A stretch of DNA of 64,000 bases from Mugil cephalus (taxonomy: Eukaryota > Chordata > Actinopteri > Mugiliformes > Mugilidae): the NCBI RefSeq assembly GCF_022458985.1, contig NC_061782.1, forward strand, positions 22,085,672-22,149,671, written 5' to 3'. The notes beneath the pieces are model-generated. The model searched no databases. It was given only the letters and a program-made list of their open reading frames with translations, and had not been told where the DNA came from. A program made the translations under genes and the position numbers. Of the stretch, positions 25,946 through 39,675 are shown one piece after another. Positions within the stretch are counted from its first letter, which is position 1; the number at the start of each line of letters is the position of its first letter.

Positions 25946-26610
25946 TTACACTCTGGATCACATGGTTAGACTGTATTTAGCCCGTATAGGAAATAAATCA
26001 ATTCATTCTTTTGTGTTCAGAAATGTGATAGCGGGCCTCCTGCAGATGGTCGTGAATGTATCATATGTTTTTTTCAACTCTGCACTCGCCTTACACGCCG
26101 AATCAAGAGTAGCTTTGTAGTGTTTATAAGCTTGAAATGTGCGCTTCAGCCAAAACACTGACATGAATGGCTCGAACCTTTCATACTCTTTAAACATTAG
26201 TGTCAAAATTCTCCTCGAGGCTTGGCTGATCAACACAGCAGATACGTCCTTTGACTTTTCCGTGTGTGAAAAAAGGGATTTCCCTTATCTTCTCAGCTCA
26301 CAGTGAGCATATTGTTCTCCCTCGAAGTCCGCGGTGGGTGTTTTTTTACATTTACTGATGCAATTACAGTAGCTCGTTGTCATGAGTTGGATTTATACAG
26401 AGTGCACAAGTTAGATGTTTAAAACCGTTTCCATTTTCCCCCCCTTATTTTTACTTTCTTGACTTCAAATTCAAATATACAGAAAAGGCTGAGTGTTCTT
26501 TGCCTTTTCACGAGGATTTCACAGTTTCTAAATACGTAATCTATGTTGATCATGTGATTGTTTTAATGCAGCTAAAGATAGGATAAGATATGGTAAGATA
26601 ATAATTTTAG

Positions 26611-26650
26611 GAAGCCAAAGACAATCAATATTGTCTTTGGAGCCTTTCCC
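26611..26650. repeat. inverted repeat / hairpin upstream of hoxd9b
   Basis: CCAAAGACAAT (26615-26625) and ATTGTCTTTGG (26630-26640) are perfect inverted copies around a 4-nt spacer. An imperfect outer stem (GGAAG opposite GCCTTTCC) follows. The stem is too short and its sequence is wrong for miR-196, the microRNA known upstream of Hox9 genes in other clusters. Confidence 0.6.
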
Positions 26651-26896
26651 ATCTGTCATCGGGCGAGATACCCATTATTATTATTATTATCATTATTATC
26701 ATTTTATCATTGTTCTTGTTCTTTCTTTCTTTTTACTTCATCATGTCCATGTTTTTGTGTGAAAGGAAATTCCACTTACTGGAAAGCAGGATGACAGTCA
26801 AGGTGTGTGCTCAACTTTCAGACCCCTAACTCTTTGGCAAAACTTGTGACAGTCCTCTAACGTAGACTTTGATCTCTGTATTTTGTGCGTTGGTAG

Positions 26897-26909
26897 CGCC
26901 ATCTCCTGG
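26897..26909 (-). promoter_or_regulatory. weak CTCF-like motif
   Basis: The plus strand reads CGCCATCTCCTGG, matching 11 of 13 positions of YGCCMYCTRGTGG. It lies about 1.1 kb upstream of hoxd9b. Confidence 0.22.
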
Positions 26910-29015
26910 CTGGATGACACAACGCGGCGCAAACAAGCCAGTAAGCGTGTATCATAGCGGGGTCTAATGACATCATGTTTTCTAAAACACTTATTTTCCC
27001 AAGAGGACACATCTAAACGAAGCAGTTCTTGTCTATAACTTCCAGGCAGTATAACCACTCAGTATATAAAGCTTGGTATTTAGGCTGCCAACCTAGAAGG
27101 CCTAGTACTATTTCAGCATTCACTTAATGCCTTTCTATATACTACAAGCTCTGACAATTGGTTTTTTTTAGTAACAACGTGAGAAAACACATGATCCAGT
27201 GCCTGTCATTTTATTTATCTGGACCCTCAAGGACTCAGGCCAGAGTTGCATGCAGTGGCTGCTCTGTTGGAGGCAGTCTCTCGGTAACTGTTCTTGTAGT
27301 AGAGATGGGTCAAGCTGAAGCTGCTGTAAAATAATCTTGAGTGTTTGCTGTGTAAAAGTCACCCATATAAATTTATATGACAGACTGTAAGGAGTGATAG
27401 GAAGATGCTGGCATCGTTGCCCACAGTGCGTCGCTCTAAGTGGATGGCAGCATTAAGAAAACACACTAGTGAACAATTATTATGACGACGAGGCCGTATT
27501 TTACATGGTTACAACTCTGATTTGTCATTCATCACCTCTACACTCACTCATGAGTGGCGGCAAATGTTGTCAACACTCAAATCTGCAGACAACTATATTT
27601 CAGTGTGTTAAAGAGCATTTACTGCTTTATATGCTGCTTATAAATGCACACTGTACGTTGGAACCATTTTTATTTTGAATATGACTAATAATCTTCACCA
27701 CGATATAGTTTGATGCTACTGCAGCATCACTTGCTACAAATACTGCAATTACTACTGCTGTAACTCATATAAACCTATTACCACACCTCTTCTAATTCTA
27801 CTACTAATGTTACTGTGTAAACAATAACTATAGCTACGTCTAATTCTAACGATGCGATACGATACAAGTCAGAATTATTGAATTATAAAGACTTATGCAA
27901 ACCAAAATATCAATTATTGTGTAAATGAAATTACATTGAAATAAACCAACAACATCCAAATGATAAAAAATTATCCAAATGGCACATGACCGCTTCTAAT
28001 CCTACGATTTACTTTCGTTTTACGACAATTACTCATCCCAGAAAATCAATTTCTTCAAAATTACAAAAAAATAAAAATAAAAAAATGATTTAAAAAAAAA
28101 ATACAGAGGGCCTACCACAAATAACACTATTACTACTGCCGTACCTATTTTGCTGTGTAGCGTTCCATTGCGGGATACATTAAGGGATTTATTTTATCTT
28201 ATCTCCATTAATTGTGGCCATAACAATTATTAGTGCCACTATATATATATATTCCAACAGTTTGAAATTGGGTTCTATTTGTTAAAGAAAAAGAAGCAGG
28301 AGGCTCATACTGGGTTTATTGTGGGCTATTAGGTTGAGTGCCTTTACTTCCTTTTGACGTCGCACACAAACACACAGTCATGCCACAGTCACAGAAACGG
28401 AAAGAGACAGCAGACTGTCTGGATTGCCCCAATAAAAGTCATCACGTTGAGGAAATGGTGGCTGTGACGGCGTGTTGGGATTTGTTTGCGGTTCAAGGTT
28501 TTTTTGCAGCCTTGGACTCGTTTTGTGTTTCTGTTGTCTGCTCTCTTCAAAGTCAGGACCCCAGCTCGCATGGTTGAAATGATACTCTCATACAGACTAC
28601 CGTTTACATATTTTCTTTCATTCCGCAGTATGGCGCTTCTGGTGTTTAGTCTTACGTTTTATGACAATTAAAGCCTCAAGCCACAACAAGCTGCTTAATA
28701 ACCTGCTTATTTTGTCAGCGCTGCTGAGCTTACATAATGTGGGCCTATTTAAAGGTGCTTCTGTTTATACTCATTTTGCGTCAATTGCATTTACACATTA
28801 CATTAATTTAATTTTATTACTAAGCCTATATAAAAATAAGACAACACCATGTGTGAGCGCGCAGGCAAACTTTTATTACATTTTCGCACAATGTAAGCAA
28901 AATCTGTGTAAATATCTTCTTATTTTAACACATTTGACACAAACAGGCCACTCATTACAACATCTGGTTAGTATTTTTTTAATTTCTTTTTTTCTTTTTT
29001 CTTTTTTTTTTTTAC

Positions 29016-29055
29016 AAAATCTAAACATCACATGGGCATGTGATGTTTAGATTTT
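29016..29055. repeat. 40-bp near-perfect palindrome
   Basis: AAAATCTAAACATCACATG (29016-29034), a 2-nt spacer GG and its exact reverse complement (29037-29055) form a 19-bp stem next to a T-rich run. It lies about 0.7 kb past the hoxd11b stop codon. It may be the core of a small foldback element or a cruciform-prone site. Confidence 0.85.
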
Positions 29056-29719
29056 CATGTTGTATAAGATTGCAGATAGATTTAAGTGCTGCAATAAATG
29101 CAAACTCCAAATGAATAAACATGAAACAATGACTGGATGATAATGTCAAAGAACAACAAAGAAAACACCTATTAGTAAAGCTTTGCTGCATAAAAACACA
29201 GAAACAAAATGTTATGATATTGATTGTCATCGCTTTCCTAAAATGATCACATTCTACATAGAGCTGCTGATTTGAACTGCACCTATTGATCTACATCTGG
29301 GTAAATTGGCATTGTAATCCCCAACATTTGTCAAACAAATCTCATTAACAGTCACCAGTGTGAACATCAGAACATCTTGCCCATAATCAGATATTCTCAT
29401 AAAGTTGAAAGTATGTATTTCTTTTCTTTTTTCCTCACAGGAGGGATAAAGAATGTATGCTCACATTTCTGAGTACTTAAAGGACATGAGGTCCTGAGGC
29501 AGAGTTAATGGCTTCACAGTAAACCACATGACTTCAGAGGGAAGATGGGGTCAGATAAGGCTAAAAGGTGCATTCTTGGGGAATCGGCCGAGCTACAGGG
29601 TTCACCTTTAATTGCATCTGTGTGTCTGTCTGCTTGTTTGTACTTTTATTCTATTAACCACCTGTGTTACTGACACAATGCTGTGACTGGGTTTGCAGAT
29701 AAATGACGTCTGCCTCGCG

Positions 29720-31708
<1,989 letters not shown>

Positions 31709-34382
31709 GGATGATTTAGCTGTAGTTTGCTCAGTGATCTAAATCGTCCCCTTGCCTTTTTATCCGCGTGGAGTTGCAGTCTAATGCACAGCAATATAAT
31801 AAACTCAGTATAAACTCAGCTTTGTATCTATGAAACTCGAAACAAGTGATATAATTACAAAACATCTCCTCGTTGCCCTCCAGACCACGTTGTGTCCTCT
31901 CAGTGTCCTCTAGAAAGTGAGGAAAACAGTGTTTGGCACCGAGCCTGCCCAAGCCGGGTCTTCTGAGTGCAATTAAATGAACCTACAGTGGGCCGCATGT
32001 TTTTACATGCGAGGCCATGTCAAATCCAAACCTGGCCAGCCCCAAACACACGCGCACACACAGACACACAAAATACGGTTTCAACATGACCGCGGTTAAG
32101 CAGTGTAAGACGCAAATTAATTTACATGAAATGGGATAGGAGGAGAAGAGTTTTATGAAGGTGATTTTGCAAACTCAAAGCCAAGCATTCTTCATCATCA
32201 TTCTTCTTTTATGTACATTGATTCTCTCTGTGCGTGCAAGTCATAAGACTTGTTGGGTATTTCCAACTTATAAACTCGCACCTGATGTCCATTGTAAATA
32301 TGTCCAAATATTCCTGGGGCACAAACAAGACATCAAAAGACTTAAAAGGTCATGTTGCGCATACACCAGGGAGCTGCAGGGCTAAATGTATTTGTTTTAA
32401 ATTTTAAAATGTGGCCAGGCTGAGTCAAATTAAAAGAACATCTCTCAGCTGTGGTCTGACAATACAATCTGATTAGTGGGTTTAGCTCCTTCTTTTATTT
32501 GTTTTTTAATGAAATGCCATGTCAAACTGTTTTGTTATTTGCAAAATACAATGATGCATGTGACAGAAGTGACATCAAGGTCTTGTGCCTTAGGAAAGGT
32601 AATAAAATTACTCAGAATTTTCAGAGGGTCTCTTACGGCTTCCGATAGTGTTCTCTTTAGATTTGTTTACTTAGATGCAAAATAATTACAAAAGATTTAT
32701 TTTTTCCCCTTGAAGTGTATCCTTAAGTATTTTTTTGGGAGTATCCCCACATGTCTTCTCATGGGTGGACGTGGTAACTGACATTAGACCAATTATCAGT
32801 TCAGAGCTTGATTTTAATTTCAGTGATATGTATCTGGGAAACATTCCAAACACTGTTGGCAGGTCGCAAAAACCAACAACCAGGAAATGGCTCAGTAAAA
32901 AGCCCCCAACAATTCTGATCTGAAATAAATCATGAAATTTATATCATGGAACAACTGACCTCTTCTTTGAGACACAACATAAAAAAATGTGAAGAATGAC
33001 AGAAAAACTGGAAGTATTATTTGAACATAGGGTGATTTTCTTACTGTATATTCATTTTCTTTTAAGTATTCTCACTAGTTACGAACATAATGAACTTAAA
33101 CCCATGAATGAGCAGAAAACCGATCGTTCCCTAAAAGCATCCCGGCTCAGTGAACAGTTTATCATGGATTATAAGGAGTCTCATTTCTATATGATCATCA
33201 AAGCACACCGGAATGCATGTGATTTGGTCATAAAATTCATGTGATCCATGTCTCTTCCCTGTCTTTGTTTTAATGACAGCGAATTCAGTTAACACATGAT
33301 TACTGATGAAAAAAAGGAATAAATCCAAATATTTGGTTGTGGAATTTTGCAGCTCAGTGGTTATCCTGGAAAATCATATCAGCATTGCAGCTGCTGTGAC
33401 TGACCATGGGCTGGGGTGAGCCTCAGATCTCCTGTGAGGGTGGTTGTGTCCTATGTGTGAATGTAACAGCAGGAGATGAGCAGTAGTCCTTTGCTCACAT
33501 CCTGACATCCTTCCTTATGAAGGACATTAAGAAAGAACTCTATAAAAGAAAGGGGATTTTACATTTTTATTGCCTAATGAATACATGTGCCTAATCAATT
33601 TCAGGCATGTACTTATTATTGGAATAGTCCATTGTGCGCTGTCTTGATAGAGGAGTCACTTGCACTTTATGATGATCTCATTACATATATAGACCACATA
33701 ATGCGTTTGATTTTGACACGCCGTTTGATCAGCCAAGAACACTGATTGCGTTAAAGCATTCCTGAGAAGAATGCGACACAGAAAATATCGTCTCACTGCG
33801 GTCGTTAAAGAGTTTGGTTTTCATGATTAGTTGTAACATAATTCAGCATCTGCAAAACTCTTCACATGGTAAAGACAGCAGCAGCGGTCATCCACCAAAT
33901 TCATGCACGAATGACCAACAGCATGCAGTGCATCTGTGGCCCATTTTTCAAATGTTTCCATGTTCACTTCAAAACCTAATAACATTTTAAACATATAAAG
34001 GCGTAAAAGGCGAGCGCCAGCCGTTCTCTGGTGAAGGACGGAAACCCCCTAAGCTAAGCAGCTACTCTAAATTTAACCCATGACACATCTGCCTAATAGT
34101 AACCTCCTCTAAAGTGGAAGTTTGTGGGAAGCTATTTTCTGTCCCTCTTACTCTTTTCTCTCCATCGTAGCCTGTGGACGTATTCGGCTCAGGTTCAATC
34201 ACATCTCAGATTCTCAAGAGAGAAGACAGACGACAGAGTCGAGGGGACGAGGATACTCTAGCAGTTTTGTTTACTGTTGGAAGGATGCACATCCTTCAGT
34301 TTAAGACCTGGAAGAGATCCAGTTAATATCACTGTCATAAAATAGAATGCAAACACTCAGGATCCTTGTATTGTGATGGAGG

Positions 34383-34429
34383 TATTGATATTGATATTGA
34401 TATTGATATTGATATTGATATTGATATTG
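34383..34429. repeat. (TTGATA)n hexanucleotide repeat
   Basis: Nearly eight perfect copies of the hexamer TTGATA, in the spacer between hoxd11b and lnpb. Confidence 0.95.
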
Positions 34430-35070
34430 CAACACAACGGTGAAAAAGACAGATCTGGTTTGCTAAAGGTTTTTGGTGTTGATTGTGACTGTGACATGAA
34501 GGCCTGCTGTCTCAGCAGGTACCTGCTGGACTACTGATGACTTCCATTCACTCTACTATAAGTCATTTCAGTCCAAACGCAGGAGAGAAATCCATAAATG
34601 AGCTATCAGACACCCTTTGGAAAGAGAACTAAGGGCCTACATAGCAAATATCTCTCTGTGGTTTATGGTCATATACTGTACACAAAGCCATTTCAATGAA
34701 ACAGGCACTTAAGGAAATGAAATGTGCTCTGTTTCACCTGTTTTCAGCCTATATTATGTGAGGTACTGTAGCACATCACTCACTGTTGCTTTAATGTTTC
34801 ACATCCAGCAACGTAGCGATGGCCTGGTAAACAGCCTCCACAAGCTGTGCAGGAGGTTCCATCAAGTTGTATGTGTTTAAATAAATAGTATCTCAAAGTT
34901 AGAGTTGGCTAAACTTATGTAGGACAAATAAAAGTAACCAATCACAATACAGTTTATGATTTTTGTAGGCTTAAATGTGTGTTTGCTGCCATGAGAAAAG
35001 CCAAACGATTGATGTGACATTGACTTTGCCATTTGAAACGAACGAGAAAATTCTATCCATTACAGTATAG

Positions 35071-35125
35071 ATAAAATAAAATAAAATAAAATAAAATAAA
35101 ATAAAATAAAATAAAATAAAATAAA
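35071..35125. repeat. (ATAAA)n pentanucleotide repeat
   Basis: Eleven perfect ATAAA units. Confidence 0.95.
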
Positions 35126-36165
35126 TCCAGACTATGAAGACCAATTTAAAAGGTAGACTTTTTCAGTATTGTTAGGTATCATTAGGTGATGATTTTTATG
35201 TATTTATGACTTTTGTCGATATAAAATATTATTCTGGTTGTTTAGCATATTTGTTTCTTAAATGAAACAAACAAACAAAAAAAATCGAGTTATTATACAT
35301 GACTCGAATTTTGTAGGTCAAGAAAATCCCCGCAAAAAGTCCACATCTCTTAAATATATTTTCTTTTTTGTATCTCAATTGACTGCTTTATTGTATTTTT
35401 TTCCCCTACAACACAAAAGTACAGAATTGATGTGCATGCTGTAGACATATTCGACGAATTATAGGCAATGAGAACAGAAAAAATAATCATTTGAAGAAGG
35501 TAAACCACGCAGCTGGTGCGTTTGTGGAAACATTTTGGTGCTCACAAAGAGGTCAAACTAAGAAAGAGCAAATAAGGGGAAAAAAGGCAACAAAATAGAC
35601 TACTAAATAATCGATTCGTTAATGGTTTAATGTATGTGTCTGCATGTCTGCAGTTTCTGTAAATGCATGGATTCAGCAGAGTAATGAGACACTACCTTGT
35701 CAGCAGCAGCAGCAGATCCAGACCAAATTCACGGCTCCGTGCGCGTCGCTGCGGACCTCAGCCGTGAAGCCAGTGTCTCTATTTTGACGGAGACACTCTG
35801 ACTGCCAAGTCCAATAAATGGTCTGTCCCCCCCAAACTCAAGTGTCTTTGAACCATGTGCCTTCCACTCCGAGAGTTTAGTCAACAAGAGGAACAGCAAA
35901 TGGCGTCACTGAGGAGGCCTCACATCCTCACTGGGTTATACCCAGGAAAACATATTAGTGCCATTTTAATTAAAAGCACGCGGAACTTAAATTATATAAA
36001 GTAATTTATGTCAGAGATTTTAAATTAAGGAAAAGACTGCAAGAATAAACTAAGCTTCCTGTAGTGTTCTTGAAACAGTGGATAGATCGCAGTTAAGCAG
36101 CGGGTTGACGGATCCATCAGGTTTTCTCGTTTGTTTAATTATTTTTTTCGTAGGCCTACTTTTGC

Positions 36166-36218
36166 TAAATAATAATAATCATCATAATAACAATAATAAT
36201 AATAATAATAATAATAAG
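36166..36218. repeat. imperfect (AAT)n repeat
   Basis: AAT units interrupted by CATCAT and CAAT near the start, ending AAGAAGAATAATC. Confidence 0.85.
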
Positions 36219-37218
36219 AAGAATAATCAACTTGATGGTAACCTGTTTGTATTTTGTAGCCTACACTCTCAACCCAAACAACTTGCAATTAATTAATCCA
36301 ATGAAAATCAGTGATTTGTAAAGAAGCTTTTTGTCTTTCCAAAATAATGTATAGACTAAAAAAACACGGTGTACTCCAATTTTTCATTTAGGAACAACAA
36401 CAGTACCAATTAAAGTTTGATTTAATTGTGTGTCATTTGTCAAAAACTCATTGCATTCACATGTTGTGGTTACGGCTAGGTGTTCTGTGACTTTGCAACA
36501 TCAGTTTGTCTCACATAAAAATACTTAAGGCGTGCACTTTGAGTTAGCAGGAGAGTTTGAAAAAAGTCCCCGCTGTTCATTTTCATTCAGCGTTTAATTT
36601 ATTACGGGTTAATGAAACGGAAATAACATTAGCATCAGGATTACTCATCAGCTATAATAAATATCTACAGCATGTAGGACTGTGTGTGTGTGAGAGAGAG
36701 GGTGTGTGAGGGAGAAAGGGGGAGAGAGGAGGAAAGAGAAGGAGAGTTTTATTAGACCCATAACTCTTCAGACTCCAGAGGAAGCTCTGGGCATTAAAGT
36801 TGAAGGCCAAATCTCTGCACGCTGCAGCCAAATCTGAAACAGCTCAGCTGAGAGTTGAGGAAAAGCAGCGAAATATCAGCGAGATGCCACGACTTCACTG
36901 CGCGCTCTACGATGTGATAACGGTGGAAACACGACAGGAAGCTGTGCATGTGTGTGATGACCTAAAAGTGTATTTATTTATTTGTAAATAAGTCGCTTTC
37001 ATCGGATGTTAATAAAAAGGAGACACGTATCACCGATACCTGAGTGTTATGTAGTGCAGTTGTCTGCACACTGATCTGTGTGTCCGTGAGTTACACGTGT
37101 TAGTTTAAGTGAAGATGGGAAATTATCACACTAACCCAAACCACATTATTCTGAGTCACTATTCAGTCCTTGAATGCGGCATTGACTGGCATCAACCGGC
37201 CATCAACTAGTTCAAATG

Positions 37219-37231
37219 CGACATCTAGTGG
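37219..37231 (-). promoter_or_regulatory. CTCF-like motif between hoxd11b and lnpb
   Basis: The plus strand reads CGACATCTAGTGG, matching 12 of 13 positions of YGCCMYCTRGTGG. It sits 1.4 kb before the lnpb first exon, a plausible place for a border between the Hox cluster and its neighbour. Binding is inferred. Confidence 0.4.
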
Positions 37232-38599
37232 CGACACTTTAAAACTACAGCGAAACGCGTGTCGCCGTATTTCATTAAAAACAGACGAGAGACAAGATTT
37301 TATAAACCTGGAGAGCAAATTCAGATGTTAAAGGCGCAGGGCGAAAAAAAAACTACAAGTTGGACAAAAAACATAGAGATTAAATAAAAACAAATAATAT
37401 AACATCGAGAATATACATTTGATTATATACATACACATTTGCAGTTGTACAAGTGAAGTGTAACCAATAACATATCATGTTGACTACAATGTGTGGCTTC
37501 TATATGGCTTCTATACGAGCTTGTACTGTGTGTATTTTGTTATTGCTTTGCTGGAATTGCTTTATTTTCATTTTGTGCATATAATCCATAATGAAAAAAA
37601 TTATTTCCTAACACCTGTCCTAAATCTTTTTGACACAGACTATACAGTGACTACATGAATAAGGCTGGAATAAAACTTAATATTTAATGTTGCATTGAGT
37701 TCATGAGTTATCTGTGAAGAGAATAAAATTAAATTAATAAACTGATATAGCCTCCCTACCGCTGCTCTGCCCATTATCAAAAAGTCTGAATGACATACTT
37801 CTTTAATCTTTCATAATACCAGACTCTTAAATTATGTATTAGAGAGCCTTAGTTTAAATCCTCAAAACTCAGTTGCTCAACTTTGAGTCTTTCGGTGACA
37901 GAATCCTAAGGTTGAGACACTTTTACAGAAAATGGGATCATTTGTTGAAGACTTCAGACATTATCTATTGGATGTTGTCCCATTAATATTTGAGTCACAA
38001 TCCAGCCAAATTTTACTGCCATTGTTTATGCGATACTATCTGTTTGCTATTTTCATGTTCAGCAAACGTACTGCCTATTTACTTGTACATTTTATTGTTA
38101 ATCAGATAAGCTTATGGAGAAATCTTCATGTAGGCCGTCAGTCTAAGGGTCACCCAGTTGTTTCTTATCAGACCTCTGTTGCAAGAGCTGATCCTCAGGT
38201 CTCTGTAGAATATTTTTGTTGCATAAAATCAACTAGTAGCGATCCGCTATAAGCGTTGGAAATAGCAGCTGGGCTTGAAGATACTTTGATGAGTGGCAAA
38301 ACGTCTTCTCTAAATTCAAGAAGTCCAGTTGCCTTTTTCGACGCTTTTTGGATATACCATGACCTGGAAGACTGAGAACCTTCACAGTTAACTAGTGGCT
38401 GTTTTTTTTTTTTGTTTTTTTTTTTTGTTTTTTTACCAAAACAGTTTCTTCAGTAAACACTGCCAACAGGGGGAAGATGAAGCATAGTCATCATACAGAA
38501 AAACAAATCCGTTGAAATGGGAGGGAAGAAAAAAACTACATCGCAAAGAACTCTGGGAAATGAGTCTGTCCCTTGAGTTACGTCCGTTACGTTCATTAC

Positions 38600-38741
38600 A
38601 CGTAGACGCCGCGCCAAAGTCTGTTCTGGTTGGCTGTTTAGATGTCAGCCAGCTCCAGTAGCGTTAGCAGCGAAAGTGTGCTGGTACCTGTTTGTGCTCT
38701 GACTTGACTGAATGCACAGAAACACCTAAACACCGCCTGAT
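38600..38741 (+). promoter_or_regulatory. lnpb promoter region and 5' non-coding exon 1
   Basis: A unique, CpG-containing patch (GTAGACGCCGCGCC near 38602) and a CTGGTTGGC word (inverted CCAAT-like, about 38625) are followed by a consensus donor, CCTGAT|gtaagt, at 38741/38742. The next exon (39633) begins in 5' UTR, so a spliced non-coding first exon is required. Its exact start cannot be read from the sequence. Confidence 0.55.
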
Positions 38742-39632
38742 GTAAGTATTCATTTCATCTGGATATTGATCTGAAGAAGCCCAGTGAATATCGCTGGCCT
38801 TGCTATAGAGTGTTTGCTAATGTCTGCGGCCCCAGTTTGTCATCGCTGCACTAGCTAGCTTAATGTAACACGCTCTTACTGCGTTATTTTGTTTTATTTT
38901 CGTCAAATATATTAGTAAAACTCAGCCAGAGGTGGTCTGTCTTTCTTATGACTGTGTGAAGGAGCAGCCAACGTTAGCAAAGGTATTTCTGCTGACTTGA
39001 TAGGTTAGGAAGTACTTCTTAGGGGGCCTCACGAGACAGGAAATATTTTCATGGCTTAGGGCTGTTAGCCAAAGTAAATTAATAATCATGGCTGACATAA
39101 CAGACATTTGAAACTTGCCGTGCTGTTCATAATGTTTGCTGATGTCTGTTTACCTTTGCTGTGAGTGGACGACGCGTTTAATGAGAAACTGGATCGTTCT
39201 CACTTGTTTTCACAGCACTGATATCACCGTGAACTTAAATCATACAGTTAGTCATGTTCAGTTCTAAATGTCATCATATCCTCCTATCCCCCGTTTCCAT
39301 TGCTCACTAATCAGAGAAATACTGCAGCTGCTTTGTTGCACACAGAGAATGAAAGGTTCTGGGTCATGCATCACTACTTAATGCTCGATTTTCTTCAAAA
39401 GATCCTCCATTGCAATAGTACATTTATGCTACTATGCAGCCCTGTGTGTATTCTAACGTGCACAAGTAGCTATAGGAAAAGATTATCCTTGTAAATCCAT
39501 AACACCAGTAACAATTGCATGTGATTCTGTAGGCATCTTGTCTGGTATGTGAAGTCAATAGATGGATTTAAGTAGCAGAAATTCTTTAAATGCCACCTAA
39601 TGCATGCTGACCAGAAATGTTATGTTTTGTAG

Positions 39633-39675
39633 CAAACTGAAGAAATCAAAGAGGGGGTTCCTGTAAGTCTCCAAT
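39633..39675 (+). other. 5' UTR part of lnpb exon 2
   Basis: The acceptor TTTTGTAG ends at 39632 and 43 nt of leader precede the start codon. No upstream ATG occurs in this part. Confidence 0.75.

Larger units (their letters stand above)
25807..29719. other. hoxd9b-hoxd11b spacer; hoxd10 absent
   Basis: In this 3.9-kb stretch a group-10 Hox gene would be expected in a full cluster. No homeobox exon or group-10 sequence is visible. Two near-perfect inverted repeats (26611-26650 and 29016-29055) and a CTCF-like word (26897) are listed separately. Single-letter T/A runs are at about 28083-28100 and 29001-29013. Confidence 0.55.
31709..38599. other. hoxd11b-lnpb spacer; hoxd12, hoxd13 and evx2 absent
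   Basis: Divergent spacer between hoxd11b (minus) and lnpb (plus). No homeobox exon is visible, so the genes that end a full HoxD cluster appear lost. A TATA-like GATAAAAAGGC lies on the minus strand at about 31755-31765, about 50 bp upstream of the hoxd11b start. A GC-richer unique patch is at 35690-35910 (starting with a CAG run). CT/GA-rich DNA lies at 36684-36745. Microsatellites and a CTCF-like motif are listed separately. T-runs lie at 38403-38433. Confidence 0.55.

Noticed and set aside
26611-26650. miR-196 gene
   Set aside because: The stem does not contain the miR-196 core (TAGGTAGTTTCATG) on either strand.
28661-29050. 129-codon plus-strand open frame
   Set aside because: AT-rich composition, ends in a T-run and a palindrome, no motif or neighbour support.
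28861-29719. Remnant of hoxd10b between hoxd9b and hoxd11b
   Set aside because: No WFQNRRMK-like or MYLTRERR-like coding words were found on either strand apart from the hoxd9b and hoxd11b exons.
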